Program-made: the position numbers and the translations under genes
Shown: positions 21,481-33,533 of the stretch, piece by piece
Layout of the letters: each line of letters begins with the position of its first letter
Numbering within the stretch: position 1 is the stretch's first letter
The notes under the pieces: model-generated
Told to the model about the DNA's origin: nothing
The model's input: only the letters and a program-made list of their open reading frames with translations
The model's database searches: none
Source: Ailurus styani
Taxonomy: Eukaryota; Chordata; Mammalia; Carnivora; Ailuridae
Assembly (NCBI GenBank): GCA_002007465.1
Contig: LNAC01000860.1
Location: 317,225 to 381,224, forward strand
Reading direction: 5' to 3'
DNA: 64,000 nt

Positions 21481-21703
21481 TTTTAAGATTTTATTTTATT
21501 CATCCATTCATTCAGTTATTTAGAGAGCGTGTGTGCCCCCGCGAGCAGGAGGGGGAGGAGCAGAGGGAGGATGGAAAAAGTCCCAAGCAGACTCCCCGCT
21601 GACTGTAGAACCCATCATGGGGCTTCATCCCAGGACACTGAGATCACGATCTGAGCCAAACCAAGAGTCCATTGCTCAACCAACTGTATCCCCTAGGTGC
21701 CCC
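21481..21703 (-). mobile_element. Older Can-SINE, minus strand
   Basis: Reads TTTTAAGATTTTATTTTATT, AAGCAGACTCCCCGC, CCCAGGACACTGAGATCACG and CCTAGGTGCCCC. Its head end coincides with the truncated start of a Tigger3/MER2-like relic, suggesting it inserted into it. Confidence 0.88.
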
Positions 21704-21780
21704 TATACATGGATTTTTGTCTGTGCTGGTGTCAGCACCCCTAACACCTGTGTTATTCAATATTCAAGGGCCAACTATAC
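21704..21780 (+). mobile_element. Tigger3/MER2-like terminal fragment
   Basis: GGATTTTTGTCTGTGCTGGTG, AGCACCCCTAACACCTGTG and a terminal TTCAAGGGCCAACTATA match the end of the MER2/Tigger3 group (consensus end TTCAAGGGTCAACTGTA). The remainder of the element is absent. Confidence 0.72.
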
Positions 21781-21810
21781 ATATACACACATGTACGTAT
21801 GCATGTCTAT

Positions 21811-21811
<1 letters not shown>

Positions 21812-21851
<40 letters not shown>
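21812..21851. repeat. (AC)n microsatellite
   Basis: About 40 bp of uninterrupted AC dinucleotide. Confidence 0.97.
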
Positions 21852-21853
<2 letters not shown>

Positions 21854-22083
21854 GCAAAAGGCAACAGTGAAGCACAGATGAAGCTTATTAAGGGACTTAA
21901 CAGCAGAAAAACAGATCCAAACCAAATTGCTCTGGGCCTTCTTTTTTCACGGAATGTGTGAGATTCTGGAAAGGAGCCTCAGAGATTTCTGCCACAAAGA
22001 TGAGCATAGTGGCTGGCAGATCTTTGGAATAAGATGTGCTGAGATCTGGGCCCCCCTGATCAGTGTGGATGGGGGACCGGAGC

Positions 22084-22203
22084 AGCTGTGCTCCCGGATA
22101 CGGGGATGCCGCTGGTCCCAGATGCAGAGATGTCAGTGCTCTGGGATATGGAGATGCTGGTGCTCCCTGATACTGGGATGCTGGTGCTCCCAGATACAGA
22201 GAT
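22084..22203. repeat. 24-bp minisatellite, five imperfect units
   Basis: Units of exactly 24 bp at 22084, 22108, 22132, 22156 and 22180, each ending GAT and built around GCTGGTGCTCCC-GATAC. One plus-strand frame reads an eight-residue repeat like MLVLPDTG, giving a 91-codon open frame at 22088-22363. The periodicity (24 = 8 codons) keeps frames open without implying a gene. Confidence 0.9.
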
Positions 22204-22731
22204 GCCCAGCAGTGCTGAGTGGGGCAGTGACCCTGCACTTCCAAGGCTGCGACTTCCAGGAGCAGAGAGGCTTAGCTCACTCCGGGAGGCTCAGTGGGAG
22301 GTGGACACCGCTCTGCTTCTATTCTCCTATCCCCAGGGGGAGACTGTGTCATTCCCCCTTTGACCAATGGGGACTCCAAAAGTGGTACCTGAGTCACAGA
22401 ACGCTGGCAAAAAAACCTAACAAAGCACTGGAGGAGCACTACAGCCAGAGGGAGGAAGACTAGGGAAAATGTAAAGAACGAAAGTAGACAACGAATTTCA
22501 GATAAAGGCTTAAAGAGTTAAATGAAAGATAGATTAAAGACTTACGTGATCTACTCTGCAAATTTACTGCAAAGTAACCAGAACTTCATCTTTAGCCCCT
22601 GACTTGAACTAAAGCCTCTCACTGGCATGGGTCACATCTAACGCCCCAGGAAGTGCCCCAGCCACACGTCCATGGGGTCATAAGTTCTCAAAAACTTGCA
22701 AGACAAAGTTATTTTATTTTATTTATTTATT
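22204..22731. other. Unassigned sequence
   Basis: No gene or repeat was recognised between the minisatellite and the gapped SINE. Confidence 0.3.
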
Positions 22732-23041
22732 TTTAAGATTTTATTTATTTATTTGATAGAGGGAGACAGAGAGTGGCAGGCAGAGGGAGAGGGAGAAGCA
22801 GGCTCCACCACCCACCCNNNNNNNNNNNNNNNNNNNNNNNNNNNNNNNNNNNNNNNNNNNNNNNNNNNNNNNNNNNNNNNNNNNNNNNNNNNNNNNNNNN
22901 NNNNNNNNNNNNNNNNNNNNNNNNNNNNNNNCCCCCGAACTCCCCCCAGCAAGGAGCCCAGTGTGGGGCTCCATCCCAGGACACTGGGATTGTGAGCTGA
23001 GCGAAGGCAGACGCTTAACCATCTGAGCCACCCAGGAGCCC
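22732..23041 (-). mobile_element. Can-SINE interrupted by an assembly gap
   Basis: The left part is the SINE tail and GA-rich middle (ending GCAGGCTCCACCACCCACCC). Then come 114 N at 22818-22931, then CCCCCGAACTCCCCCC and the SINE head complement (GAGCCACCCAGGAGCCC). The C-rich edges suggest the gap covers a hard-to-sequence C/G-rich expansion or is an artefact. Confidence 0.9.
22818..22931. other. Assembly gap (114 N)
   Basis: A run of N inside a Can-SINE. Sequence content is unknown. Confidence 1.
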
Positions 23042-23580
23042 AAAATGAAATCATTTTAAGTACCAACAGCTAAGACAGCTGCCTCTTCTCCTCTAGAGCA
23101 ATAGACCTTCTCTGTGGGCCCAGGGCTGAGAGATGCCAGGACGTGGGACTTGCAGGGCCACAATCGACAGAGTCCCTGGCAAACTGGGACCAGTCACTCA
23201 TCCCGCTTTCCATTCTTTCCTTCCAACATCTCTCTCATCAAATGGCACTGGAAGAAATACAGGGCCTGTGGGATCTGGCAGAGGGGAGATTGACTAAGGG
23301 ATGCATTTCATTTGGGCCTGGTGGGGCCCAATCCGTGTGGTTGGCGATCATTTTGCGGTAAGTTATTGGTAAGTGTTGCAGAGTAGGACCAGCCTCCAGC
23401 TGCTCCCCCTGACCCGCTCAGCATTCTCTCACCAAGACACAGGACCTTGGCTCACGCCACACTGTAACCACGTCCTACTGCTCCCAGCCCCGGGAGAACA
23501 AGGGTAGTGGGGGAAAAACAAGGTTTGAAACAGCCGGGGCCAGAAATCAATGTGTGGAAAGGTCTCCTTCCAATGATCAA
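23042..23580. other. Unassigned sequence
   Basis: No gene or repeat was recognised. Confidence 0.3.
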
Positions 23581-23593
23581 ATATATGCAATTG

Positions 23594-23796
23594 GGTCACC
23601 TGGGTGGCTCAGTGGGTTAAAGCCTCTGCCTTCGGCTCAGGTCATGATCTCGGGGTTCCGGGATCGAGCCCCGCATCGGGCTCCCTGCTCAGCAGGGAGC
23701 CTGCTTCCTCCTCTCTCTCTCTGCCTGCCTCTCTGCCTACTTGTGATCTTTCCTTCTCTGTCAAATAAATAAATAAAAAATCTTAAAAAAATATAT
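23594..23796 (+). mobile_element. Can-SINE, young, plus strand
   Basis: The head CACCTGGGTGGCTCAGTGGG is followed by ATCGAGCCCCGCATCGGG and an A-rich tail. The near-exact duplication atatatgcaattg / atatatacaattg lies at 23581-23593 and 23797-23809. Confidence 0.95.
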
Positions 23797-23809
23797 ATAT
23801 ATACAATTG

Positions 23810-24489
23810 ATGATAGAAGATGGAATTTTCATTGATATTTAGTCAAAATGGAAGTTCTTCCCTCTCAAGGATCAACTCGAGAACGCAGTGTTATACCAAT
23901 ACCAAGGCATCTTCTATTTTTTCTTTCTTTCTGGCAATTGAGTGAATTGTTGCTTTTCAGATTTCATGTTTGAAAGGTACAGTCATACAGTGGTTTTATA
24001 GTGAATGTGTTCATGTCTGAATTCATGTGGGTTATTTATCTTATCAATAATAAAACAAGTTTTGATCAATTTTATTAAAGGAAGGATTAAATTTTCTTGT
24101 TATTTTCTCTATGGAAAATATTATACAATTGTAATTATATAGTGAGGAGCTCAAAGAATATAAAGCCAAAAAATGTAGGAAAATTAAAACACTATAGACA
24201 TGTGTTAAGTTGTCATTTCATAAAAAATATTATGCCATCTTTCTGGATTAAGGAGATATTTGAGATATTTGCCAAAAGGTTAATATTTTTTCTGTCGTGA
24301 CTTCTTTTCACACTTTGGACAAATATTCTTTTTCATACCAAATTTTGTGTTTATGTTTGCATTTTTCATAAAAAATCTTAATAAATAAAATTATTAAGAA
24401 ATTATATGAATTTTATTCCTCAGCCCTGGATCTTTCTCGGAAAGAAATGTTTAACCATTACAATTTATTTTTATTTTTTTGTCATTTTA
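23810..24489. other. AT-rich unassigned sequence
   Basis: No gene or repeat was recognised. Confidence 0.3.
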
Positions 24490-24666
24490 TTTTTTTAAAG
24501 ATTTTATTTATATATTTGAGGGAGAATGAAAGTGATCACAGAGGCAGAGGGAGAAGCAGACTTGCCATTGAGTAGAGAGCCAGATGCAGGTCTCGATCCC
24601 AGAACCCTGAGATCATGACTTGAGCCAAAGGTAGACGCTTAACTGACTGAGCCACCCAGGTGCACC
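24490..24666 (-). mobile_element. Can-SINE, diverged, minus strand
   Basis: Reads TTTAAAGATTTTATTTATAT, GAGGCAGAGGGAGAAGCAGA, GAACCCTGAGATCATGACTT and GAGCCACCCAGGTGCACC. Confidence 0.9.
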
Positions 24667-24739
24667 TTTAATTTTTTTTTAATGAAAGTCTACTCCCTGA
24701 ATTGACCCCTGGGTCAGATGTTTTAGGAGTTAATTTTTG

Positions 24740-25796
24740 CAAAACTGAAGAAATACATTATCCCCCATCTCATAAGTAATATTTCAGAAAGTATGAAAAA
24801 TGAAGTGAGCCTCCTTAACTCACTTTCTGAAGTTAATAATGACTTTGATATCAGACTGAAAAAGAACAGCACAGAATTTATTATGCAATTTCTCTCATTA
24901 ATGTAAACTCAAAAATCCTGAATAAATATTAGCAAACAGAAGTTATCACTTTTTTATTTTCAAAGCCATTATGATCAAGGTGGGCTTCTCATGAGAATTC
25001 ATGGATGATTTAAGAGGAAAAAAACTATAAATGCAATTCATTACACAAACTAATTTAAAGGATAAGAACTTTCTAAAACACCCAAATGTATACAAAACAA
25101 GTATTTATTAAAATCCATTATCCAGCTAAGAGTTGCATGTACACACACAAAGCATAGAAAGCTAAAGCTTAACTTACAAATACTATTTAATTCAACACTA
25201 CAAACAACTTTATGTTTAATAGTGGAATATAGAGCCATTATTTTGCAAGTCAGGAACAAGGCAAAGATGAGCCCAATACAATAGGAAAAAGTAGAAATAG
25301 CTCTAACAATGGTGAGCTAGCTTCTATGGAGGGAAAATAGATTTTATTGAACAAGGTAGAATAAAGAAATAAAGCAAGTGCTTCAATTGGAAGAAATGCT
25401 TTCATAAAGATGCCAATTATTTTCAAATTAATATATAAATTCCATGCAACTTTAATCAAAATCCTATCAGTTTTTGACAGAACTCAAAATGCTCATTCTA
25501 CAATGTATATGGAAAGCATAATGCAAAAAACCCAACAAAACAAAAACAAGAAAACCAAACCCACATAATTCTGAATTAGAACAAGGTAGAGACACTCACC
25601 CTACTAGATATTCATATTTATTATAAAGTAATACCAATTAAGAGGGTGTGTATCACTGCATGGTAGGCAAAAAGCAAGTTCAGGAAAGATAATGTACCTG
25701 ATACTATTTATGTCAAGCCTCAAACATGCAAAGATAATATGATATATGCACGTGGAAGAAAATGTGCAATGAAAATATAAAAATATTACTGAAAAG
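24740..25796 (+). mobile_element. Degenerate L1 ORF2 (sense) fragments
   Basis: L1 ORF2-like text in sense: AAAAATCCTGAATAAATATT and TTAGCAAACAGAAG near 24910, CTTTAATCAAAATCCTATCAG near 25450, and GATATTCATATTTATTATAA with GTAATACCAATTA near 25610-25640 (the region equivalent to L1's tail of the reverse-transcriptase module). Multiple stops; no coding potential. Confidence 0.65.
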
Positions 25797-25806
25797 GTCA
25801 ATTACC

Positions 25807-26068
25807 ATGGGTACCTGCGTGGCTCAGTCAGTTAAGCATCTGCCTTTGGCTCAAGTCATGGTCTCAGGGTTCTGGGATCACCAGAGTCAGACTCCCTGTT
25901 CAGTGGGGAGTCTGCTTCTCCGTTTCCCTCTGCCCCTCTCTAGCTCCTGCTCTCCCTCTTTCTGTCTCTCTCTCTCAAGTGGATAAACAAAATCTTAAAA
26001 AAAAAAAGAAACAAAGAAAGAAAGAGAGAGAAAGAAGGAAAGAAGGAAAGAAAGAAAAGAAAGAAAGA
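25807..26068 (+). mobile_element. Can-SINE with (GAAA)n tail, plus strand
   Basis: The head GTACCTGCGTGGCTCAGTCA is followed by a CT-rich middle and a long purine tail of GAAA/GGAAA repeats (about 26003-26068). The duplication gtcaattacc / gtcaattatc lies at 25797-25806 and 26069-26078. GTTAAGCATCTGCC marks the older head type. Confidence 0.93.
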
Positions 26069-26499
26069 GTCAATTATCAAATTTTAGAATTGTAATTCTT
26101 TTAAATGAGAAGAGAGGTACAAAACCACAGAGGCTACAGCTGCAGTTGTAATGTTTTATTAAAAAAATCACATTTCTAAATCAAAGATTCCCAGTTTTCT
26201 TAGTTCATAGAAACTTTATTATCTCCATTATCTTGTGATGGCAGCCAGACTGAAAGAAAAGTCTAAAGCTTCCCTTTATTAAGTATTTAGAATTCAGAAA
26301 CCTTGATAGTAATGGTGTGAGGTGTCCAATGTCCCCGTGTGTCCCTTGAAAATTAAAAACGTTCAGTGGTGTTCCTGTGAGTTCACTGTGGCACATAGTT
26401 CGGGAAATACAGATTTTCACTTGAAAATAATCTAAATGCAGCCAAGCTCATTGGTAGATTCACAAATGTTTGTTGTATTTTCTCTCCACTTTTATGAAA

Positions 26500-26695
26500 G
26501 CCTGACAAATGTCAGGGAATTGGGCTGGATGCTTTGCCCAAGTTATTCCATTTTGTCCTCACAAGGGATCCTGTATTCTCTTTCTGCATGAGAGGAAACA
26601 GAGGCTTATTAAGTTGAAGAAAATTCACCATCACACACTTGTAAGTGCTGAGGCCTAGACTGAAGTCAGCGCTGTCTGACTGAAGGCCATGGTGT
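26500..26695 (-). mobile_element. MIR-type SINE relic, antisense
   Basis: Ordered antisense MIR landmarks: TTTTGTCCTCACAAGGGATCC, ATGAGAGGAAACAGAGGC, CACCATCACACACTTGTAAG and GTGCTGAGGCCTAGACTG. Confidence 0.75.
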
Positions 26696-28518
26696 CATGT
26701 GCTCGTGGGACGGATCGCTACTGAACCTGTGTTTCAGGGACTAAACCCAGTCAGCCAACGGAGAGTGGACGTAGCCACTGTCCTCGCACACGTGGTAGGA
26801 GACCAACACAGAAAGAGTGTGAGCAGTGGGGAAGACATGTGTGTACTCAACCCAGGGGTGAGCAGTCAGAAGTTGGGAGGGGGGTGGGGTTGAATTTGTG
26901 CTGAGGCTTGCAAGATAATTACACATTTGTTTATGGGGATCCACAAAAGTACAAAGACAGAGGGGTAAGGAACCCTGTGGTCCTTTTCCAAAATGATGGG
27001 TTGGTTATCCCCCCATGTCCAGGGCAAACATTAAATTATTTATAAGGATTGCACTGTGCTCTCTCCCGCCCTTAGCCCAGAAAGTGTTAGTGACTTTGAG
27101 TACTCACAGTCCAATTCCATTTTATTTCTATCTTCCCTTCCCACTCCTCCCAAACCAACAATAAAAGCTTTACACAAAAGATACATATTTTTTTACATGT
27201 GCAGTTTGAGCTTACTCACGTCTGTATTTCCTAAGACCTCAGCCTGTGTCCTGAATATATTCTAAAGGAAATGGCAATTTTGAATATTTTTTTGAAATCT
27301 GGATTGCTTGGGTTCTCAAGCACTGAGCTGAAGGAGAAAGAAAAAGCTCAGTGGGTGTTCATGTGTTCTAGCTATCCTACGAATCTCCCTGGGTCTCAGA
27401 AATTTACAGAAAGTTACAAGAGTCCCTGCCCCTTTGATGTAAACTTCTCATGTTCCAATTGCAAAAGCAAGGAAATGTTCTCAGCAGCTGTGGCTTCAAA
27501 AGTCCCTGGGAAATAGAATTCTACTTATACTGCAAGGCTCTGGGTCAGAAATCAGCCTGGGTTAAGTGGTGACTTTCTCTCCTTTGAAATTCATTTGAGT
27601 TCCATCTCCTGCCTGTGCAGTCCTCCCCTTCCTGTGAAGACAAAATTGGCTCACCTTTAGTCTGGGTTTCCTAGGTCTCAGTACACAACTTTAAACTGTT
27701 GGCTTCTCCTTTGGCTCACGCTGGTCCAATCCCACCCAGCGGCCACCTAGTTCCCTTTTTAGTTCAGATGGTCTCTGAAAGATGAGGCCTGTGTGGGCCA
27801 CACCACCACATGGGGGGTACCCTTGTTCAAAGATCCATCTGCGTCACAGAAAAATGGGCTCTTGGCAGTACGTTCTTTCAGGTCACTAAGCGCAGGTTAT
27901 ACACAGCACACCAAGATGAGGGAACAGCCAAATCTTATGGGATCTGGATAAGGAAGACAAAAATTTACCTAGGAGATAAAAATTATCATAAAATCTTTGA
28001 TTTTTTTATGGGAGGGGGAGCATCAGCCTGGAAACTGCTTTTTCCATATTCCAAAGTGACAAGCACCTGCATCACACATCCTTCAAATTTTACTCTAGAA
28101 GACAGAAGCTCCTGCCTGAGGGGCAGTTCAACGCAGACAGCAAGGACCCTGGAAACGGAGCTGCAGTGATCTCTGTACCCGTATAAACGACTTCTGTTGC
28201 ATTTGTAGAGACGGCGATCTTTCTGCCATAGTTTAGCGTCAATCGCCCTGATTAAGTAAATGAGCACCCCAAAGCAGGCAGCAGGGGACGTGGAATGTGT
28301 GGGGCCCAAGTTGGGAATCATCAGAGCAAAAGAGCGAAGCAAGGAGAGCCACCGATTCCAAGCCAAGATGCCCTCCTCCGCACAGAGGTGTGGGGCAATT
28401 TCTCGGTGAAGGAGATAGATAGCTCTTGGACCCTACTGTCTGGTCCTTAGAGTTGGTGCTGGGAGGGTGCTGCCGTAAATTAGTTGTTTGTTCAACCATT
28501 CTGGCCTCACCATATCCC
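26696..28518. other. Unassigned sequence, few repeats
   Basis: About 1.8 kb without a confidently assigned repeat or gene. Open frames of 119-126 codons on opposite strands around 27810-28366 overlap each other and have no recognisable domains. A possible AATAAA-like terminator context (TATAAACGACTTCTGTTGC at about 28183) is reminiscent of an LTR U5 but is too weak to call. Confidence 0.3.
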
Positions 28519-28531
28519 GTCTTACTCTTTA

Positions 28532-28737
28532 AAAAAAAAAAGATTTTATTTATTTGAGAGAGACAGAGCATGAGAGAGAGAGAGAGTGAGCACACAAGCA
28601 GGGGGAATGGGTAGAGGGAGAAGAAGCAGGCTCCCCACTGAGCAGGGAGTCCCACCCAGGGCCTGATCCCAGGACGCTGAGACCATGACCTGAGCTGAAG
28701 GCAGACGCTTAACCAACTGAGCCACCCAAGTGCCCCT
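28532..28737 (-). mobile_element. Can-SINE, older, minus strand
   Basis: Reads AAAAGATTTTATTTATTTGA, GGCTCCCCACTGAGCAGGGA and GAGCCACCCAAGTGCCCC. The exact duplication cttactcttta lies at 28521-28531 and 28740-28750, allowing two extra head bases. Confidence 0.93.
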
Positions 28738-31140
28738 GACTTACTCTTTAGAAGTAATTTAATAAGCATGTAATTGGAACTTCAGCATAAATTACTAATA
28801 GATTCAACATCGTAGTCTAAAAATATAGACCAGGCAGTAGGTGATATCAGTGTGCGAACAAAATGGGGGGGGGGGGATAAAAGATCGAGTAGCGACCTGG
28901 CCAGGACAAATTGCAGGAAATTGCACAAGACTTATCACCAATGGGATTTTGGGAATGCCTGCCCAATATTGCCAGTCCTCCTAATTGTCCAAGAGCTGCC
29001 TGTAACCCAGGTTTTGACTTGGAATCAGTAGATTTTGACATGTTGACACGAGCGTAATGAGGCCAACCTTTTTTTGGCCAAACTAACATGTATGTGGTAC
29101 AGGTGACTCCGAAGCCCCATGGTTTGTGAGACCCGCTGTGTGTGGAGCGGACTTATCATTCTATTCTAGACACCGGTACCCGAGTCAGCATTTTAGCAAA
29201 GGCTGCTTTCCGAGTCTATTGGTGAGAAATACTTTACCATTTCTAACAAGTCTCTTTTTCCATTTGTTTTCCGCCTTTTGTCAACAAGACATGCTTGTGA
29301 CTCTCAGGCATTTTTTTGGGAATTGGCCACTATGGTCGTCGCGGGTTACATCTAGAATGTCAAATACCTTAATTTACAATATGTTGTACACCAATACAGT
29401 GTACTTCTATGCAATCCTGAAGTCACCTTGGCTCAGGAAGGACAAAACTGTTCCTTTCTACGGCAAACTCTAATTGGTGTTCATGTGGTCAGCCTGACAC
29501 ACAGGGAAGAGAAAGGATCTCAGTAGGGAGAAGCACAAGTATTATCTGCATCTCAGTATTGCTAGGTGCAGATCTTCCTCCAGATATGGGCCATATCTCT
29601 CTTGATCCTCAGCTGAACATTTTCCAAGAATAAATGCTAAAATGAGGAAAAACCATCTTTTCAAAAGCAAAGTGTGAATCCCACCAGGTTAATGGGATTT
29701 TTGTACTTGACATGAGGCAGAATGTTTCTTGTAATGGGCTTTTCTGTGATTTAGTGTTTTGGGTTCATGATTAACTTAGTAAAAATATGTATAAATTAAT
29801 GTCCAGAATAATTCTATGCAGTTTGGAGGGCAATGATCAAAATTTAGTTGAAGACCGTTTCCATCTCTAATTTCTGGTTCTTAGTCAAGCGGTAGTATAC
29901 TTATTAGTAAGTCTGCCCAACGAGATAAGAATAAAATTTGCATAAAGCACTATTCAGTTTTAAAAATTGTCTTTTATTCTGAGATTTTTATCCTGAAATT
30001 AAAGAAATAGTAGCTGGTAGAGGGTTTTTTATGTGACTGCACATCTATATTTGACACAACTTGAATTTGTGTCTTATTTTCATCTTCTAATTTTTTAAAA
30101 ATGTATTTTACTGATAAAAATCCAAAATCTGGGGACAACTGACCTAAAACATCTATATCCTTCTCCATTCTCCTCTCAAGACACTAGATTGGACTTCAAC
30201 TCTGAATGATCTAAATTTTTAGAAAGTCCAAAAAATTAGCAGGATGAAAGGTCAAATAACACATCAAAAGCCAAGATGTATCAATATGTCAGGTTCAAAA
30301 ATAATGACTTATGGCCAGTGATAGGAATGATTTTCCACTGTGTCTATTTCTAGGGCAAGCTTGAAATTCACAACTTAGCAGAAAAAGTAAAAGATCTGTG
30401 GGGAAATGTGAGGAATTTGTCATTGCTCAAATCTGGTGCTCAGCCTTGGGCTGAATTTAGTATTAATCTTGATAGAGGCATGTTTGCAGTGGACCCAGGG
30501 AATAAGAGAAATGCACATAGGATTTATTGAGGATACAGCAAAAAATCCATTTTTGTAGGGCTATTTTTCTTCCACAATAAATGATTAGGGGAGGAAAAAC
30601 AGAAAAGCTTAAAATTGGTGTCAAGCTCTTTATTCCAACCATTTGGGATTAGCAGGAAGATAAATATGTCTGGTTATAATGTATCACTTTTGATGAAGTT
30701 GAAAAGATGGAGGGAAGAAAAGTATCCAGCAAGCAGGGGTTTGGAGGATTTGCTGAAGTCCCTTCACTGTAGTTTGCCAATAGTAATGGACTATCGATGA
30801 ATTTTTACTGACTGAATTTAATACATAAGCTGAGTATAGTCCTTAACCAATTCTATGAAGAGGTAAATTTTACAAAATGACAATATACCACTCTTTCCTG
30901 CCTAAGATTTACAGAGGAAGGCATTTTTCTCATCTGTTAACAAAACCTATGATACTGCAAAACGGTGATCTTTGTCAAATTTGGGGGCTTATACTAAATT
31001 GTAATGGGGCGATTAGACTAGGAGGCGATTTCACTCTACTCCCTCATTACTTAAAGACAAGATACATGACACAAGTATTTTTTAAGGACAGAGGCTTCAG
31101 TGCAGTTGCTCACAATTGTTCGTCATTCTACCAAACACTA
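28738..31140. other. Unassigned AT-rich sequence
   Basis: About 2.4 kb in which no repeat family or gene was confidently recognised. Features seen: a 12-G run at 28865-28876 and a 115-codon open frame (29126-29473) with no domain. Diverged ancient transposons could be hidden here. Confidence 0.3.
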
Positions 31141-31163
31141 GGTTGAATCAAGAGGTGTAATTT

Positions 31164-31348
31164 GGGGATCCTTTGGCTCAGGTGGTGCTCCCAGGACCCT
31201 GGGATCTAGTCTTGCATCAGGCTCCTTGGCACAGCAGGGAGCCTGCTTCTTCCTCTCCCTACTTCTTCCTCTGGCTGCAGGTCCCCTGTTTGTGCTCGCT
31301 CTCTCTCTCTGACAAATAAATAAAATGTTTTTTAAAAATAAATAAATA
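31164..31348 (+). mobile_element. Can-SINE with head deletions
   Basis: It starts GGGGATCCTTTGGCTCAGGT, lacking much of the usual head, then has CAGGACCCTGGGATCTAGTC, a CT-rich middle and an AAATAAATAAA tail. The exact duplication aagaggtgtaattt lies at 31150-31163 and 31349-31362, so the head loss occurred before or during insertion. Confidence 0.92.
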
Positions 31349-31362
31349 AAGAGGTGTAATTT

Positions 31363-32166
31363 AGGGGGAAAAGGCATCCACCATGATGTATTTTCCTTTT
31401 TCAAACTTATTTCTAATTGTTCTCAGGATGCTCCCTATCTTGTTCTTAGCAGGAGTGATTAGTGCTTATCTTTTTACTTTGCGTATTTCAATAACCGCCT
31501 GCCTTAGGAAAACCATGCATTCAGTCTCAGTGAACTTCTAACAAGGAACTTTCAAGACAAGAGGAAAGTAGGACAATGGGAAATATGCATTCATGGCTTT
31601 GTGCAGTCCTGGGTGTTGTTGGTGTCCACGGATAGGTTGTTGGTAATATATCCCTCCTACTTGCAATGTTCCAGTTTATGTTGCTCTAATAACACCATGA
31701 AATCACATAGATAACAAGTGGATGATTTGAGAGTCTGCTTGACTTTTTGTTTTAGGGGAATTAGAAAGAGATGAGCTATTATATGCTTGACCTTCTTGAC
31801 CCCGATGATTATAGTGGAAAAGGTTTGGAACTATGTTCATAAGGAATTTTTTTTTTCACCACTGTTTCCTAGGTATTAGTGCTTTTTCACTTGCATACAT
31901 GTTTCCGGTCTACTCTTTATTTTTATAAATCTCCCTGCATAGTATCTATAACAGACCCTTCTGTATCCTAGAAGCACCAGCCTTTAAATTGATAGGGGTA
32001 TATGTTTTTCCCACCAACCCCCAATAGTTTCATCTTCATCCTTTCCATGTCATCCTTAACATTGTTTCCAGAATTTTTGGAATACTTCCCTTGGGGGGCA
32101 AGATCCTATATATTTCATCATCCCTCTCTAAACTGAGTCTTTCAGAAGCTGGAAGTCCTGTTTAGA
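31363..32166. other. Unassigned sequence
   Basis: No gene or repeat was recognised. Confidence 0.3.
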
Positions 32167-32179
32167 AAATAGATATTAG

Positions 32180-32351
32180 GGTCGCCTGGGTGGCTCAGTG
32201 GGTTAAAGCCACTGCCTTCGGCTCAGGTCATGATCTCAGGGTCCTGGGATCGAGCCCCGCATAGGGCTCCCTGCTCAGTGGGGAGCCTGCTTCCTCCTCT
32301 CTCTGCCTGCTTCTCTGCCTACTTGTGATCTCTCTCTCTCTGTTAACTAAC

Positions 32352-32382
<31 letters not shown>

Positions 32383-32401
32383 ATATTTAAAAAAAAGAAA
32401 A
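32180..32401 (+). mobile_element. Can-SINE, young, plus strand
   Basis: Reads GTCGCCTGGGTGGCTCAGTG, TCGAGCCCCGCATAGGGC and a long AAAT tail. The duplication aaatagatattag / aaataaatattag lies at 32167-32179 and 32402-32414. Confidence 0.95.
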
Positions 32402-32414
32402 AAATAAATATTAG

Positions 32415-33175
32415 TTGAAGTCTGTATTAGTAAGTCCATCACCGTTAAGAACTCAGTCCATGACATATTAATTTACTCCTAAGCTTCCAGCTGAGGCCAG
32501 ACTAACCTGAATGGTATCTGATTACAAAGATCAACTAGTTGGCATGAAACGGGATGGATCATTGAGCAAAACAGTTCATTAGTTTTCCTTAGTACAGCTG
32601 ATGATTTTAGGAACTGTGGTTTATAGCCTGTGGCATTGTTTGGTGGAGTCCTTCCTAAGCCGTCAACAATCCAAATCAAAACACTATCAGCACCTTGTAG
32701 AATGTAATTTTATGTTACAGGCATTCTCTAAGAGAGTTAGTGTCCAGCAGTTCTAGAACATTCCCCCCCATTTTTGTTGATTGAGGACCTCTTATTATTT
32801 AATGTCAAATATTTCACATGAACTATTGACTATTAGGAGATAGTTCATCAATTTCTAGATAATACTGTTTTCCTAGTTTTGAGGTTGAAAAATATTTCTT
32901 ATAATTCATATAGTCAGAGGAAAGTTGTTAAAGCAATAGATTTTATGATTACCTCTCTCCCCACTCCCACATACACATTCAAACATGCACACATGCACAT
33001 TTAAAAAATCTGAGACTCCAAGAATTCTTGTGAGAAACCCAGGCACCCCCAGATAATTGATTTAGAATAACTTATGATTAAAATGCTCTTCAAAATGAAG
33101 AAAAGATGGGAAATTTCATCAGAGAATAGGAATCTACAGTAAATTTCTAGAACTGAAAAAAATGTTATATCTGAC
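32415..33175. other. Unassigned sequence
   Basis: No gene or repeat was confidently recognised. Confidence 0.3.
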
Positions 33176-33179
33176 AATA

Positions 33180-33533
33180 AAAATTTCATTTATGGGTTTA
33201 ATAGAAGATTAGACAAAGCAGAACTGATGATTAGTAAATGGAAACACGGGTCAGTGAAAAGTATCAAGTTTGAGAGATCAAAAGAAAAGATGAAAAACAA
33301 GGGAAAAAAAAACAAAAAACACTGGACATATATCTAACCCAGTACTATCCAATAGAAATATAATGGAGGCATCAAATGCAAACAAGATTTTTCCAGAAAT
33401 ACAAAATCTGAACTAATTCCTCACAAGAATACTAGTACTATAAAAAATGTTAAAGGACATTCTTCAAGCAGAGTTGAAAACTATGACAGAAATATCAATC
33501 TATAAAAATAAAGAAAATAAAATGTTGCCTGAC
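33180..33533 (+). mobile_element. Degenerate L1 (L1M/HAL1-like) fragment, sense
   Basis: The text CATTTATGGGTTTAATAGAAGATTAGA, followed by AATGTTAAAGGACATTCTTC and AGCAGAGTTGAAAACTATGA, parallels the ORF1 region and its downstream part in old L1s. Stops and frameshifts throughout. Confidence 0.6.

Noticed and set aside
22741..23043. Frames crossing the N gap (and those at 46305-46821)
   Set aside because: They remain open only because N codons translate to X; the rest is SINE sequence.
28100..28260. Possible retroviral LTR end (TATAAACGACTTCTGTTGC)
   Set aside because: Only a short resemblance to a U5 boundary; no TG...CA ends, paired LTR or primer-binding site was found.
29126..29473. 115-codon plus-strand ORF
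   Set aside because: No recognisable domain, no Kozak or splice context, and surrounding sequence gives no support.
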